A stretch of DNA of 53,619 nucleotides from Terriglobia bacterium (GCA_020073105.1 JAIQFW010000075.1:1-53619), one strand, 5' to 3'. Positions 15,497-24,943 are shown, numbered from the stretch's first letter. The notes: generated by a model from the sequence alone, not told the origin. Translations and numbers: made by a program.

Positions 15497-16942
15497 ATGT
15501 ACCATGTTGGCGTGCAGACTCTGCCCCAGGACGTCCTCGCCTACATTCGCAAGCTTGTTCTTCTGAAGACGGGAGATCGTGTCGGTGTAGCGGTTTCGGG
15601 CGGGGCGGATTCGGTGGCTTTGCTGCGGTTGCTTCTTGACCTGCGCGGTGAACTCGGGATTGTCCTTTCTGTCGTCCACTTCAATCACCAACTGCGCGGG
15701 GCCGAGTCGGACGAAGACGAGCGCTTTGTCAGAGAGCTCGCCCGGCATCAGGAACTGGAACTGCACTCTGAAAGTGGCAACGTGGCCACCCACGCCGAAG
15801 AGAAACACCTAAGCCTGGAGACTGCAGCCCGCGAGATGCGCTACCAATTCTTTCGACGTTTGTTGCTGGGCGGGACTGTAAATCGCATCGCCACTGCTCA
15901 CACCCTGGACGACCAGGCGGAGACCGTTCTGCTTCGGATCGCGCGCGGAGCAGGGAGCCGCGGGCTCGCGGGCATTTATCCCCAGTTAACAGTGAGCACT
16001 CAGCATTCAGCACTCAGCATTCAGTCTGCTGCGACAATTGTCCGACCGCTCTTATCAACCCGACGAAAGGATCTTGAAGCTTATCTTCAAGGCCTTGGCC
16101 AGAACTGGCGGGAAGACAGCAGCAATCGCGACCTGCGGCATGCGCGCAACCGCGTACGCCATGGGATTTTGCCTCGCATGGAGCGACATCTGAATCCTGC
16201 GGTTCGGGAGGCCCTTGCAGAAACCGCGGAGATCGCACGCGCCGAGGAAAACTATTGGGAGCAAGAAGTTTCCAGAGTCCTGCCGGCCGATGCCAAGGGA
16301 GTAATCAAGCTTGCCGTGCTAGCGGATCTTCCCCTGGCGCTGCAACGGCGCGTAGTGCGGGCCGCCGCCGAATCGGTTGGTTTGCGGCTGGACTTTCGAC
16401 ACGTGGAAAGGATTCTCGGCTTGGCTTCCAATGCCGGAGGCGTAAAGTCTGTTGGGTTGCCCGACGGGTGGACGGTTTCTCGTAGCAAGGGCGAGTTGCA
16501 ATTTAAGACTGAAAGTCCGGGCGCGCCGGAACTCAGTTACGAATACCGCTTGCCCGTCCCGGGAACGGTTGACGCGCCTGCAATAAAGACCCGATTCGAA
16601 GCGCTGCTGGTTTCCGGAAAAGCTGCCAAGGAATATAATCCGGAGCACTTGTTGGACCGGGCCGGTTTGAGCGGCGAACTGTGCGTCCGCAACTGGCGTG
16701 CCGGAGACCGCTTCTGGCCGGCACATACCAAGCGTCTAAAGAAGATCAAGGAATTGCTCCAGGAGCGGCATGTGACTGGCCCGGAACGGAAGTTGTGGCC
16801 GGTTGTGACCAGCGGGACGGAAGTGGTCTGGATCCGCGGGTTTCCGGTAACGGCGAGCCTGCGACCGAAGACTGGCACGGAAGCAGTAGTGATCAGGGAG
16901 ACCCCGCAGACCAAATCGAAAGCGAAGTTGGGACTGACCTGA
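15497..16942 (+). CDS. tilS: tRNA(Ile)-lysidine synthase
   Basis: The 481-residue enzyme attaches lysine to C34 of the CAU-anticodon tRNA-Ile, turning it from Met to Ile decoding. The N-type ATP loop VAVSGGADSVALLRLLLDL, HFNHQLRG, ATAHTLDDQAETVLLRIARG and DSSNRDLRHARNRVRHGILP are all classical. The C-terminal TilS domain (RNWRAGDRFWPA ... KIKELLQERHV) is present. ATG 15497 is one of several possible starts (TTG 15482, GTG 15488). Inside, at 15993-16023, a short repeat adds the residues TVSTQHSALSIQSA. hpt follows 43 nt later, an order common in bacteria, with ftsH next. Confidence 0.95.
   Translation: MYHVGVQTLPQDVLAYIRKLVLLKTGDRVGVAVSGGADSVALLRLLLDLRGELGIVLSVVHFNHQLRGAESDEDERFVRELARHQELELHSESGNVATHAEEKHLSLETAAREMRYQFFRRLLLGGTVNRIATAHTLDDQAETVLLRIARGAGSRGLAGIYPQLTVSTQHSALSIQSAATIVRPLLSTRRKDLEAYLQGLGQNWREDSSNRDLRHARNRVRHGILPRMERHLNPAVREALAETAEIARAEENYWEQEVSRVLPADAKGVIKLAVLADLPLALQRRVVRAAAESVGLRLDFRHVERILGLASNAGGVKSVGLPDGWTVSRSKGELQFKTESPGAPELSYEYRLPVPGTVDAPAIKTRFEALLVSGKAAKEYNPEHLLDRAGLSGELCVRNWRAGDRFWPAHTKRLKKIKELLQERHVTGPERKLWPVVTSGTEVVWIRGFPVTASLRPKTGTEAVVIRETPQTKSKAKLGLT
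15993..16023. repeat. CAGCATTCAGCACTCAG repeat inside tilS
   Basis: Tandem CACTCAGCATTCAG units lie within the tilS reading frame and keep it open. The same motif is, from memory, an intergenic repeat in acidobacterial and other metagenome sequences. Here it would make a Ser/Gln loop between the N-terminal and central parts of TilS. Confidence 0.5.
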
Positions 16943-16985
16943 GCTATGCTGGCTTAAGCGGGCCAAAAGCCCGACACTACACTTT

Positions 16986-17525
16986 ATGAACGTCATCGCA
17001 AAGTCCAATCAGCTACGCACCGTAATCTCCACCGAGCAGATCCAGAAACGGATACGCGAGATGGCCCGGCAGATCTCCGACGACTATCAGGGCAAGACCG
17101 TCCATGCTCTGGCGCTCCTGGAAAACGGATTCATGTTCATGGCCGACCTGGTGCGGGCGTTGGAAGTACCGGTCATCTGCCAGTTCATCAAACCGCAGTA
17201 TCGCCGCGAGCAAGAGGGGAAGCCGGAAGGCTTTACGGAAATCTTCTTCAGCCACGATGCCGACATTCAGGCTCAGCATGTGCTGCTGGTGGAGGGCATT
17301 ATTCACTCCGGAGTGACCACCGAATTCCTCATGGCCGACCTCCGCGGACGTGGCGCGGCGTCGGTGAAAGTGGCGACGTTGCTTGACCGGCAATCCGCGC
17401 GGCGCGTCCAGTTGCAACCGGACTATTTCGGGTTCCTGGTTGATGAGGTCTTCCTGGTAGGCTATGGGCTCGGTGCGCCAGCGCAGACCCACCGCAACCT
17501 CCCGTACGTGGCTTCTGCAAGCTGA
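16986..17525 (+). CDS. Hypoxanthine phosphoribosyltransferase-like protein
   Basis: This 179-residue type I phosphoribosyltransferase has HPRT layout: RIREMARQISDDYQGKTVHALALLENGFMFMADLVRAL, then KVATLLDR and DYFGFLVDEVFLVGYGL. Its place between tilS and ftsH is the usual site of hpt, which salvages hypoxanthine and guanine. However, the PRPP loop reads LVEGIIHSGVTTEF instead of the normal VEDIIDTGxT: the second acidic residue and the catalytic Asp are Gly and His. It may be inactive, altered in substrate or regulatory. No clear ribosome site precedes the ATG. Confidence 0.85.
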   Translation: MNVIAKSNQLRTVISTEQIQKRIREMARQISDDYQGKTVHALALLENGFMFMADLVRALEVPVICQFIKPQYRREQEGKPEGFTEIFFSHDADIQAQHVLLVEGIIHSGVTTEFLMADLRGRGAASVKVATLLDRQSARRVQLQPDYFGFLVDEVFLVGYGLGAPAQTHRNLPYVASAS

Positions 17526-17652
17526 ACTCCAGCAGTGACTTAAGTTATGGCAAGAACGCCCTCCTTTTTTTCACCAGACGGGTTAGAATGAGAGGGCTGG
17601 TAATTTCCCCTATCCAAACCTGGGGGTAGGCATCTAAAACAGTGTGGAGCCC

Positions 17653-17675
17653 CGCCTGGGTTTTCGAACCAGGCG
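17653..17675 (+). promoter_or_regulatory. UUCG-capped hairpin in ftsH leader
   Basis: CGCCTGGGTT-TTCG-AACCAGGCG folds into a nine-pair stem with one bulged G and a TTCG tetraloop, 24 bases before the ftsH GTG. It may control ftsH expression or message stability. No known riboswitch class is recognised. Confidence 0.4.
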
Positions 17676-17698
17676 CCAATTTCTCAGGAGTTCTCTAG

Positions 17699-19546
17699 GT
17701 GAATTCGACGGTAAAGGTTGGTAGCGCCGGGCAAAAAGAGCAGGAAATCAATTTCTCGAAATTCATGTCCGACGTGGACCAAGGCAATGTAAAAGAGGTC
17801 ACCATTACGGGCATGGAGGTCCACGGTAAGTACCAGAACGACGGTTCCGGCTTCCACACCACAGTCCCAGCCAACTACCCCGATATGATCAAGACGCTCC
17901 GCGAAAAGGGCGTGACCATCACCATTAAGGACATCAGCAACGGAAGCTGGCCCAGTTGGCTGTTGAACCTGGCCCCGCTGATTCTGCTGGCAGCACTGTG
18001 GTTCTTCATGATCCGGCAGATGCAAACCGGTGGGAATAAAGCACTTTCGTTTGGCAAGAGCCGCGCCCGGCTACTCTCCATGCAGCAAAAAAAGGTCACG
18101 TTTAAGGACGTGGCCGGTGTGGATGAGGCCAAGGAAGAGTTGCGCGAGATCATCGAGTTCCTGCGCGAGGCGCAGAAATTTCAGAAACTCGGCGGACGGA
18201 TTCCCAAGGGTGTGCTCTTAGTAGGTCCTCCGGGAACGGGTAAGACTTTGCTGGCGCGTGCGGTTGCGGGCGAAGCCAACGTACCCTTCTTCTCGATTTC
18301 AGGATCGGACTTTGTCGAGATGTTCGTAGGCGTGGGCGCAAGCCGTGTCCGCGACCTGTTCGAGCAAGGTAAGAAGAATGCCCCGTGCATTATTTTCATT
18401 GATGAAATCGACGCTGTGGGACGCCATCGTGGCGCCGGCCTGGGCGGCGGACACGACGAGCGCGAACAGACTTTGAATCAGTTGCTGGTCGAGATGGACG
18501 GCTTCGAATCGAACGAGGGCGTCATTCTGATGGCCGCGACCAACCGGCCAGACGTACTCGATCCGGCATTGCTGCGGCCCGGGCGTTTCGACCGCCGGGT
18601 AGTGGTGAGCCGTCCGGACGTGCGTGGACGCGAAGAGATTCTGCGGGTCCACACGCGCAAGATTCCTCTGGCGGACGACGTTGACCTCTCGGTCCTGGCA
18701 CGCGGCACACCGGGTTTCTCCGGCGCGGACCTGGCCAACATGGTGAACGAAGCCGCCCTGGCCGCGGCACGCCAGAACCGCAAGGCCGTGCTCATGTACG
18801 ATTTTGAGCTGGCCAAAGATAAAGTCCTGATGGGTGTGGAACGCAAGTCGCTCCTGCTCTCAGAGGAAGAAAAGAAAGTTACGGCTTATCACGAAGCTGG
18901 GCATGCGCTGGTCGCGGCCAAGTTGCCGAATTCCGACCCGCTGCACAAAGTCACCATCATTCCTCGCGGCATGGCGCTTGGCGTGACCATGCAGTTGCCC
19001 ATCGACGACAAGCACAACTACACCAAGGAATATCTCGAGACCGAAATCGCCATCATGATGGGCGGCCGCATCGCAGAAGAAATGTTCCTCAACCAGATGA
19101 GCACCGGGGCCGGAAACGACATCGAGCGCGCCACCGAAATGGCACGCAAGATGGTGTGCGAGTTTGGCATGAGCGATCTGGGACCGCTGACCTTCGGCAA
19201 GAAAGAAGAACAGATTTTCCTGGGCCGCGAAATTGCCCAGCACCGCGACTACAGCGAAGCCACGGCGATCAAGATCGATGAAGAAGTGCGGCGCATCATC
19301 GGCCAGGGTTACGATACCGCAAAAAGCATTCTCGGCGGGAACCACGATACCCTGGTACGGATTGCAGTGGCCCTGCTGGAGCGCGAAGTGCTCGATGCTA
19401 ACGAAATCAAGATGATCATCGAAGGCAAGGAATTGCCCAAGATGACTCCGCCGCCGCGGGCGGACGATGGCGTGCAGCAGGTCCTGAAGCCGGAACCGGG
19501 TCGGCCCGGAATGGCCAAAGGCGGAGAGAGTCCGGCAAGGGCGTAG
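17699..19546 (+). CDS. ftsH: ATP-dependent membrane zinc protease FtsH lacking first transmembrane helix
   Basis: This 615-residue AAA+ metalloprotease degrades membrane and some soluble proteins. Seen: Walker A GPPGTGKT (176-183), Walker B IIFIDEID (231-238), the arginine-finger region RPGRFDRR, zinc site HEAGH (398-402) and the distal ligand in [11 protein letters not shown]. One membrane helix lies at about 85-105 ([19 protein letters not shown]). The N-terminus [22 protein letters not shown] goes straight into the periplasmic domain with no first helix, unlike normal FtsH. GTG 17699 follows a CAGGAG ribosome site, and a TAG stop directly precedes it, so the frame cannot extend. An in-frame deletion of about 20 codons is the simplest explanation. 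Confidence 0.95.
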   Translation: MNSTVKVGSAGQKEQEINFSKFMSDVDQGNVKEVTITGMEVHGKYQNDGSGFHTTVPANYPDMIKTLREKGVTITIKDISNGSWPSWLLNLAPLILLAALWFFMIRQMQTGGNKALSFGKSRARLLSMQQKKVTFKDVAGVDEAKEELREIIEFLREAQKFQKLGGRIPKGVLLVGPPGTGKTLLARAVAGEANVPFFSISGSDFVEMFVGVGASRVRDLFEQGKKNAPCIIFIDEIDAVGRHRGAGLGGGHDEREQTLNQLLVEMDGFESNEGVILMAATNRPDVLDPALLRPGRFDRRVVVSRPDVRGREEILRVHTRKIPLADDVDLSVLARGTPGFSGADLANMVNEAALAAARQNRKAVLMYDFELAKDKVLMGVERKSLLLSEEEKKVTAYHEAGHALVAAKLPNSDPLHKVTIIPRGMALGVTMQLPIDDKHNYTKEYLETEIAIMMGGRIAEEMFLNQMSTGAGNDIERATEMARKMVCEFGMSDLGPLTFGKKEEQIFLGREIAQHRDYSEATAIKIDEEVRRIIGQGYDTAKSILGGNHDTLVRIAVALLEREVLDANEIKMIIEGKELPKMTPPPRADDGVQQVLKPEPGRPGMAKGGESPARA

Positions 19547-19568
19547 GCTCTAGTTTCCGGTTTCTAGT

Positions 19569-19598
19569 AGGGCGGCCGAAAGGCCGCCCTTGGTTTCT
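19569..19598 (+). terminator. ftsH terminator
   Basis: AGGGCGGCC-GAAA-GGCCGCCCT is a perfect nine-pair GC-rich hairpin with a GAAA tetraloop, 23 bases after the ftsH stop, followed by TGGTTTCTT. It is a good factor-independent terminator, though the T run is weak. Confidence 0.7.
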
Positions 19599-19602
19599 TG
19601 GA

Positions 19603-19687
19603 ATGAAGGCCGCAGATTTCGCAGATCAAACGCAGGTGAATTCTTCTTTCTGATCGGTGTTCATCCGCGTGAATCTGCGGCGAAAAC
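19603..19687. repeat. Long inverted copy of the CGCAGATTTCGC repeat
   Basis: GGCCGCAGATTTCGCAGATC at the left and CATCCGCGTGAATCTGCGGC at the right form an imperfect inverted pair across about 85 bp. This is the most complete member of the family seen at 980, 1928 and 12279. Confidence 0.5.
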
Positions 19688-19689
19688 AC

Positions 19690-20157
19690 TTACTCCACCG
19701 CCTGCAATCCCCGATAGATCGCAAATAGCGCATAGGCGTGGAAGCCGACGCTGAGGTAGTCTTTCATGGAGAATAGCAGCAGGCCATCCAGAGCGTAGAG
19801 CGCCATCCCCACCAGAAAGGCCCACTTCTGCCCTTTTACTGCAAAGTATCCAAAGAGCACGAAGACTCCGGCCACGAAGCCGTTGATCCCGATGTCGAGC
19901 ACGCTACCGGCGATGCCCGCTTGCTTGGCCCATGTGTCGACCACCACCGAGGGGATGCCCAGGCCGACCACAAAGTGGATATTGCCCCCGAAGATCACCA
20001 CCAGCGAGTTGATCAGCGAAAGCCCGGCGATCCAGTAGAACCACTTGGCGCCTGCGCTCACACGGGCCGTTGAAACCATCTTTGCCACCGCGGCCCGCTC
20101 GTTGACCTGCTGCATGCGCTCGCTTGCCTGTGCCGGGGCTGTGCCTATGCTTGCCAT
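19690..20157 (-). CDS. Four-helix membrane protein of unknown function
   Basis: A 155-residue protein with a soluble N-terminal 35 residues (SERMQQVNERAAVAK) and about four hydrophobic helices (WFYWIAGLSLINSLVVIFGG, GIAGSVLDIGINGFVAGVFVLFGYFA, WAFLVGMALYALDGLLLF, AYALFAIYRGL). ATG 20157 has AAGGAG five bases upstream. I recognise it only as a type of small acidobacterial membrane protein, with no known partner here. Confidence 0.7.
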   Translation of the reverse strand: MASIGTAPAQASERMQQVNERAAVAKMVSTARVSAGAKWFYWIAGLSLINSLVVIFGGNIHFVVGLGIPSVVVDTWAKQAGIAGSVLDIGINGFVAGVFVLFGYFAVKGQKWAFLVGMALYALDGLLLFSMKDYLSVGFHAYALFAIYRGLQAVE

Positions 20158-20308
20158 AAGAGCTCCTTGTTCCAAGCGAGGGAGGATCCGTCTGGCGTGC
20201 GACGGATAAGGCTGGAATTGCACAAGCGTACGATTGGCCGCCCCGGGAGCCTAGATTCCCACCGGACATGGCCAATAGCACGCTTGTATACGGTTGGTTT
20301 TGAAGTAG

Positions 20309-21298
20309 TTACCCGTTAACACTACTCAGCATTTGCTCGGGATAGCGCGGTCCAGAGGCCGCGCCTGCGGGGAAGATCTCGCTGATTCGGCGCAGGTCCT
20401 CCGGAGTGAGCTGCACTTCCAGCGCTCCGACATTTTCTTCCAGGTACTGGCGGCGCTTCGTACCCGGGATGGGTACGATGTCGTCGCCCCGGGCCAGCAC
20501 CCACGCCAGCGCCAACTGGGAGGGCTTGCAGTTCTTCTCGTTTGCGATCTCTTCTACTCGCCGAACCAGGTCGAGGTTCTTTTGGAAATTCTCTGGTTGG
20601 AAACGCGGGAAAATGCGGCGGCGGTCGTCTTCCGCCATGTCTTCAAAGCGCTTGAATTTTCCGGCAAGGAAACCGCGTCCCAGCGGACTGTAGGCGACAA
20701 AGCCGACACCCAGTTCACGGCACGTCGCTAGAATTCCTTCTTCCGGATCGCGTGTCCACAGCGAATACTCGGTCTGGAGAGCAGTGATGGGATGGACCTT
20801 CATGGCGCGGCGGAGCGTCTGCGAACTGGCTTCCGACAAGCCGATATGCCGGACCTTGCCTTCGTTCACCAGCTGCGCCAGGGCGCCAACTGTCTCTTCG
20901 ATCGGAGTGCTGCGATCAACCCGATGCTGGTAATAAAGATCGATATGGTCCACGCCGAGGCGGCGCATGCTCCCCTCGCATGATTGGCGGACATACTCCG
21001 GCCTGCCGTTGACACCGCGAATGCTGGCATCGTTGGGATCGCGGACAAAGCCGAACTTGGTGGCGAGGACGACCTTGTCCCTCTTGCCTTTGATGGCTCG
21101 TCCCACCAATTCTTCGTTCTTGTACGGACCGTACATGTCTGCAGTATCGAGGAAAGTGATGCCCAGTTCTAGGGCGCGGTGAAGGGTAGCGATGGATTCG
21201 TTTTCATCGCGCCCGCTGTAGAACTCCGACATGCCCATGCAACCGAGACCAAGTGCGGAAACGGTAAGCCCGCTACGGCCAAGAAGGCGAATTTTCAC
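20309..21298 (-). CDS. Aldo/keto reductase
   Basis: This 329-residue (alpha/beta)8 NADPH oxidoreductase carries the AKR tetrad: Asp and Tyr in [15 protein letters not shown], Lys in VVLATKFGF and His in [30 protein letters not shown] and [19 protein letters not shown] (NADPH site) place it near the AKR13/YakC group. The substrate is unknown, probably a small aldehyde. It stands alone on the minus strand and diverges from the DinB gene. Confidence 0.92.
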   Translation of the reverse strand: MKIRLLGRSGLTVSALGLGCMGMSEFYSGRDENESIATLHRALELGITFLDTADMYGPYKNEELVGRAIKGKRDKVVLATKFGFVRDPNDASIRGVNGRPEYVRQSCEGSMRRLGVDHIDLYYQHRVDRSTPIEETVGALAQLVNEGKVRHIGLSEASSQTLRRAMKVHPITALQTEYSLWTRDPEEGILATCRELGVGFVAYSPLGRGFLAGKFKRFEDMAEDDRRRIFPRFQPENFQKNLDLVRRVEEIANEKNCKPSQLALAWVLARGDDIVPIPGTKRRQYLEENVGALEVQLTPEDLRRISEIFPAGAASGPRYPEQMLSSVNG

Positions 21299-21402
21299 GA
21301 ATGACTCCTGCTAACAAAAATAGAAGCTCACGCCGACGCAGATCAATCACATGTACCAGTTCATAGATGCACGCGGGCCATCATACGGACCAAGGTAAAT
21401 TC

Positions 21403-21921
21403 ATGAGTCAAGTCCCAGTCTGGTTTGAACGGAAATTCGAATTTTCCTTCCCAGTGGAGCAGCACCCCAATCTTTGCGTCCGTTTGCGGGGGACTCCGGT
21501 GCGGCTGGAGGAGATGTTGCGCGAGGCTCCGCACGATCTACTAGTACGCAGGCCAAGGGACAAGTGGTCAGCCCAGGAACACGCCGGACATTTGCTTGAT
21601 CTCGAGTCTTTGTGGATGGCCCGGGTGGACGATTTCCTGGCGGGTGGGGAAACGCTGACGGCGGCTGACCTGAGCAATCGCAAGACTCACGAGGCCAACC
21701 ACAATGCGCGCCCGCTGAGAGAGATCCTGACCGAGTTTCGCACAGCCCGACTCCAACTGGTGAACCGGGTGGAAGAATTCCAGCCTGAAGTCTTCGCCCG
21801 ATCGATGCTCCACCCTCGGCTAAAGAAACCGAGGCGACTGGTGCATCATTTGTATTTTGCGGCCGAGCACGACGACCACCATCTGGCCAAGATCTGGGAA
21901 TTGATCGCCACCAACCGTTGA
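21403..21921 (+). CDS. DinB-family protein
   Basis: A 172-residue four-helix bundle of the DinB/YfiT type. The three metal-binding histidines are seen in KWSAQEHAGHLLDLESLW and YFAAEHDDHHLAKIWE. Family members bind a divalent metal and often serve in thiol-dependent transfer or detoxification, but the reaction of this one is unknown. ATG 21403 is chosen over one 36 nt upstream because the recognisable domain and a GTAAATTC spacer lie here. Support for the exact start is weak. Confidence 0.8.
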   Translation: MSQVPVWFERKFEFSFPVEQHPNLCVRLRGTPVRLEEMLREAPHDLLVRRPRDKWSAQEHAGHLLDLESLWMARVDDFLAGGETLTAADLSNRKTHEANHNARPLREILTEFRTARLQLVNRVEEFQPEVFARSMLHPRLKKPRRLVHHLYFAAEHDDHHLAKIWELIATNR

Positions 21922-21999
21922 TGTTGGCATCCTTCAACAATCTGGTTCCGAAGCGGGCGACACGCTCATACGACGCGCAGAAGATTGGCTGAGATGAAA

Positions 22000-22036
22000 A
22001 CGTGTGCCCTGCCTCCCAGGAGGGCAGGACACACGT
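22000..22036 (-). terminator. Terminator after flgE
   Basis: On the minus strand an almost perfect 16-17-pair stem (GTGTGTCCTGCCCTCC against GGAGGCAGGGCACAC, one mismatch and one bulge) is followed by GTTTTCATC. It lies just after the flgE stop at 22044. Confidence 0.65.
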
Positions 22037-22043
22037 CAGCTGA

Positions 22044-23186
22044 TTAGCCTTGCTTCAGGTTGATGGTGTCTTGGGTAATTTGATCGAAGGTGGTCACCGC
22101 CTTGGCGTTGGCTTCAAAGGCGCGCTGGGCAACGATGAGGGCGGCGAACTCGGTGGAGATGTCCACGTTGGAGAGTTCCAGGGAGCCTCCGGCTAGAGTG
22201 CCGCGTCCTCCTGTGCCTGCCGTACCCAAGACCGCTTGCCCGGAGGCCAGGGTCTCGGTGTAGTTGGTGTCGCCGGCCCGTTGCAACCCCAGCACATTGG
22301 CAAAGCTGGCCAGAGCCACCTGGCCGAGGGCAGCGGTCTTGCCGTTGCTGAACGAGCCTGTGACGGTGCCGTCAGCGCCGATGCTGAAGTTCGACAAGGT
22401 CCCGCTGCTGCTTCCGTTCTGCTGCGTTGACGAAGTGCTGCTTGGCGCCGCAACCTGAGTGATGACCGGCGTCGTCCCGTTGAGCAGGTTCCAATCGAAT
22501 GACATGTCAGACGCGCCATCGGCTAATGAGACAGCGTCGATCCCGGTGATGTTGACAAGGTCTCCATTGGCGTCCACCGGACCGATCAGGGCCCCGTTTC
22601 CGTCAAAGGTCAAGGTGCCCGTCGCCAGAATTCCCGTCTGTGGTGTGCCGTTGATGGGATTGAGGTCGCTGGCCGGGATGGATAGCGAGTAGTCCCAGGT
22701 GTTGGCGTCGGTCTTGGTAAAAGTGAGCGTCAGGGTGTGGCTGGCACCCAGCGAATCGTAGATGGTCAAAGGTGTCGAGTATGTGCCATCGGTTCCGCCC
22801 ACCGTGGCCGCCGCGTTCAGGTTGGTCTGAATCTGCACCGTGGTGGTGGTCGTCGGTGGGCTGATGGTCCCGGCGCCGAGCTGCAGCGGAGCCAGCGCCT
22901 GGCCCGTGTTGACTATGCCGTTGACCGCCAGATACCCCAGCACCTGTTGGCCGTCAGAGGTGACTAGGAAATTGTCCTTGTCCACGGCGAAGTTGCCGGC
23001 GCGAGTGTAGCTGATGACGCCACCGCGTTGTACTACATAGAATCCGCTGCCCTGGATGGCCACATCAGTGGGAACGCCGGTGGAAGTAACGCTTCCTTGC
23101 GTGAAGGTGGAAGGCATCGAGCCTACCTGGGTGCCGGCGCCGAGTTGAATGGGGTTCCCAGCTCCGGTGGTGCCCAGGTTCTGATA
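22044..23186 (-). pseudogene. flgE: Flagellar hook protein FlgE, N-terminus missing
   Basis: The frame matches FlgE from [22 protein letters not shown] onward: VPTDVAIQGSGFYVVQ, YTRAGNFAVDKDNFLVTSDGQQVLGY, a D1/D2 hook region rich in Thr and Gly, and the C-terminal SNVDISTEFAALIVAQRAFEANAKAVTTFDQITQD coiled-coil end. The normal first ~50 residues (the N-terminal D0 helix) are absent: homology stops at Tyr (nt 23184-23186), where the sequence turns into a response-regulator gene on the other strand. With only half of the D0 pair the product should not assemble. No other flagellar gene is in the window. Confidence 0.85.
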
Positions 23187-23286
23187 CCTGCGCCGCAAGA
23201 TCGACGACGGGTTCGGCCGCCGGCTGATTCACACCGTTCGAGGGGTCGGCTACGAGTTGAACGGTCACGCGGGGATGGCGGAATGA
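23185..23286 (+). pseudogene. Response regulator C-terminal fragment (OmpR-type winged helix)
   Basis: In frame the DNA encodes [27 protein letters not shown] then HAGMAE and stop. This is the end of the winged-helix DNA-binding domain of OmpR/PhoB regulators. The in-frame codon before Tyr is TGA (23182-23184) and the rest of the gene is missing, cut at the same place as flgE. The stop overlaps the start of the next gene (ATGA), as in intact two-component operons. Confidence 0.75.
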
Positions 23287-23603
23287 ACCCGGCTACGGCC
23301 TATCAGGAGGAACTCGACACTAACCCTGAATACCGCCAACGGCTAGCGGACTTGTTTCACGCGCTCAGTCAACCGCTCACAACTCTCCGATGCTGTCTGG
23401 ACGTTTCCCTGCAGAAGCCACGGTCGGCACAACGCTACCAGCGGGACCTGCAGGCTGTTTTGCAGCAGGTCGAATTGGTGACGAGGTTGGTCATCTGCAT
23501 TCGTGACTTAGTGGACGCAGCCTCGCCTGCTCCGGAACCTGCTCTGCCACTCTCAGTGCCAGCCGCTGTCACGGATAATTCTAAGCAGGGAGTTCTGTCC
23601 TAA
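23283..23603 (+). CDS. Small histidine-kinase-like dimerisation domain protein
   Basis: A 106-residue protein, coupled to the preceding regulator fragment by an ATGA overlap. [26 protein letters not shown] resembles the first helix of a kinase DHp domain (H-x-L-x-x-PL), with a second helix [27 protein letters not shown]. No ATP-binding domain follows. It may be a phosphotransfer or accessory partner of the lost regulator. The tail is Pro- and Ala-rich. Confidence 0.6.
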   Translation: MNPATAYQEELDTNPEYRQRLADLFHALSQPLTTLRCCLDVSLQKPRSAQRYQRDLQAVLQQVELVTRLVICIRDLVDAASPAPEPALPLSVPAAVTDNSKQGVLS

Positions 23604-23617
23604 GAAGGACCGTCGGT

Positions 23618-24943
23618 GTGGAAGGCTGGAGCAGACGATCACTGAAGGCTTGGGTTGTCCCCGGAGGCGTGCTGCTGCTTCTCGCGGCGGCGCTGCTGCA
23701 AGGCGGATTTCTGACCCTGTCAGCGCCAGCCATTGACTTCTACTATTACGCGGTTTTTGCCGCTGGTCTCTTGCTGGCCTGGCGCTTCCACTCCGGCCGG
23801 GTGATGTTTGCGCTCATCACTCTTCTCCTAGCGCACCGTGCGCTTGAGTTTTTCGCGAGTGGCCGCATTCTGCCCTCTGGCCCGGGTCGAATCGCCTTCG
23901 AAGCCGTCGCGTTCCTGATACCGGTCAATCTCGTCGTCTCTTCGTTTGTTCAAGAGCGGGGCCTGACAGTTCCCGCTATCGCTTCGCGGCTCGGGCTTCT
24001 GTTTATCGAATCGGTATTCATCGCCATCATCTGTCGTCCAGGAGAATTCGTGGGTCCCTGGTTTCTCCGGGCTGCGCTGCTCGAACCCAGCCTTTTCCTC
24101 TGGACGAAGATTCCGCAACCTGCGCTTATCGCTTTCACCTTGGCCTTCGGGGTGTTGCTCGTCCGCTTCCTGCTCTACCACAAGCCCGTGGAGAGTGGCC
24201 TGTTCTGGTCGCTGGCAGCGACATGGTTCGGTTTGCAGGCGGGCGGCCTGGGCCGGCTGGGCAGCGCGTATTTTGCTACCGCAGGACTGATCCTGGCCGC
24301 CTCCATTGTGGAGAACTCTTACGTTCTGGCGTATCACGACGAGCTCACTACTCTGCCGTCACGCCGGGCCTTTCAGGATGTCCTGCTTGGGTTGGAGGCT
24401 CCCTACGCGGTTGCCATGGCCGACATCGACCATTTCAAGAGTTTCAACGACACCTTTGGACACGACGCCGGGGACCAGGTCTTGCGCATGGTGGCCATGC
24501 GGCTTGCTGGAGTGACTGGAGGAGGCCAGGCGTACCGCGTTGGAGGTGAAGAGTTCGCGATTCTTTTCCCCGGAAAATCGACAAAAGAGGTAATGCCTCA
24601 CCTGGAATTGCTTCGCCAGACCATCGCGGAATCCAGGTTTCGCTTTCGCGGCTCACCCGAACGCCGCACGGCTCCGCGCGGACCGGACCGCAGAAGAACC
24701 GCCGGGAGGCGCACGGCCCGGGCGCGCTGGCCGAACCCACATGAGCTCTCTTCAGACCAGTTATCGGTAACAGTCAGCATTGGCATTGCTGAGTCAACTG
24801 CGGCGAAAGGACGGCCGGCAGAGCAAGTGATTCAACACGCTGACCAGGCCCTCTATCGCGCCAAGCGCGCTGGCCGTAATCGAGTCGAGACTGAGACTAC
24901 AGCTCGTGCCCGTTCCTCGCGTACTAAGCGAAGCATCGCTTGA
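23618..24943 (+). CDS. Membrane diguanylate cyclase (GGDEF)
   Basis: This 441-residue protein has about seven hydrophobic helices (residues 10-225), then a GGDEF domain: AYHDELTTLPSRRAF, MADIDHFKSFNDTFGHDAGDQVL and the active GGEEF motif in YRVGGEEFAILFPG, ending VSIGIAES and ADQALYRAKRAGRNRV. It should make cyclic di-GMP at the membrane. An Arg-rich insert (RGSPERRTAPRGPDRRRTAG) splits the domain before the last strand. The start is GTG 23618 after AAGGA, 14 nt after the DHp-like gene, suggesting one operon with it. Confidence 0.92.
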   Translation: MEGWSRRSLKAWVVPGGVLLLLAAALLQGGFLTLSAPAIDFYYYAVFAAGLLLAWRFHSGRVMFALITLLLAHRALEFFASGRILPSGPGRIAFEAVAFLIPVNLVVSSFVQERGLTVPAIASRLGLLFIESVFIAIICRPGEFVGPWFLRAALLEPSLFLWTKIPQPALIAFTLAFGVLLVRFLLYHKPVESGLFWSLAATWFGLQAGGLGRLGSAYFATAGLILAASIVENSYVLAYHDELTTLPSRRAFQDVLLGLEAPYAVAMADIDHFKSFNDTFGHDAGDQVLRMVAMRLAGVTGGGQAYRVGGEEFAILFPGKSTKEVMPHLELLRQTIAESRFRFRGSPERRTAPRGPDRRRTAGRRTARARWPNPHELSSDQLSVTVSIGIAESTAAKGRPAEQVIQHADQALYRAKRAGRNRVETETTARARSSRTKRSIA

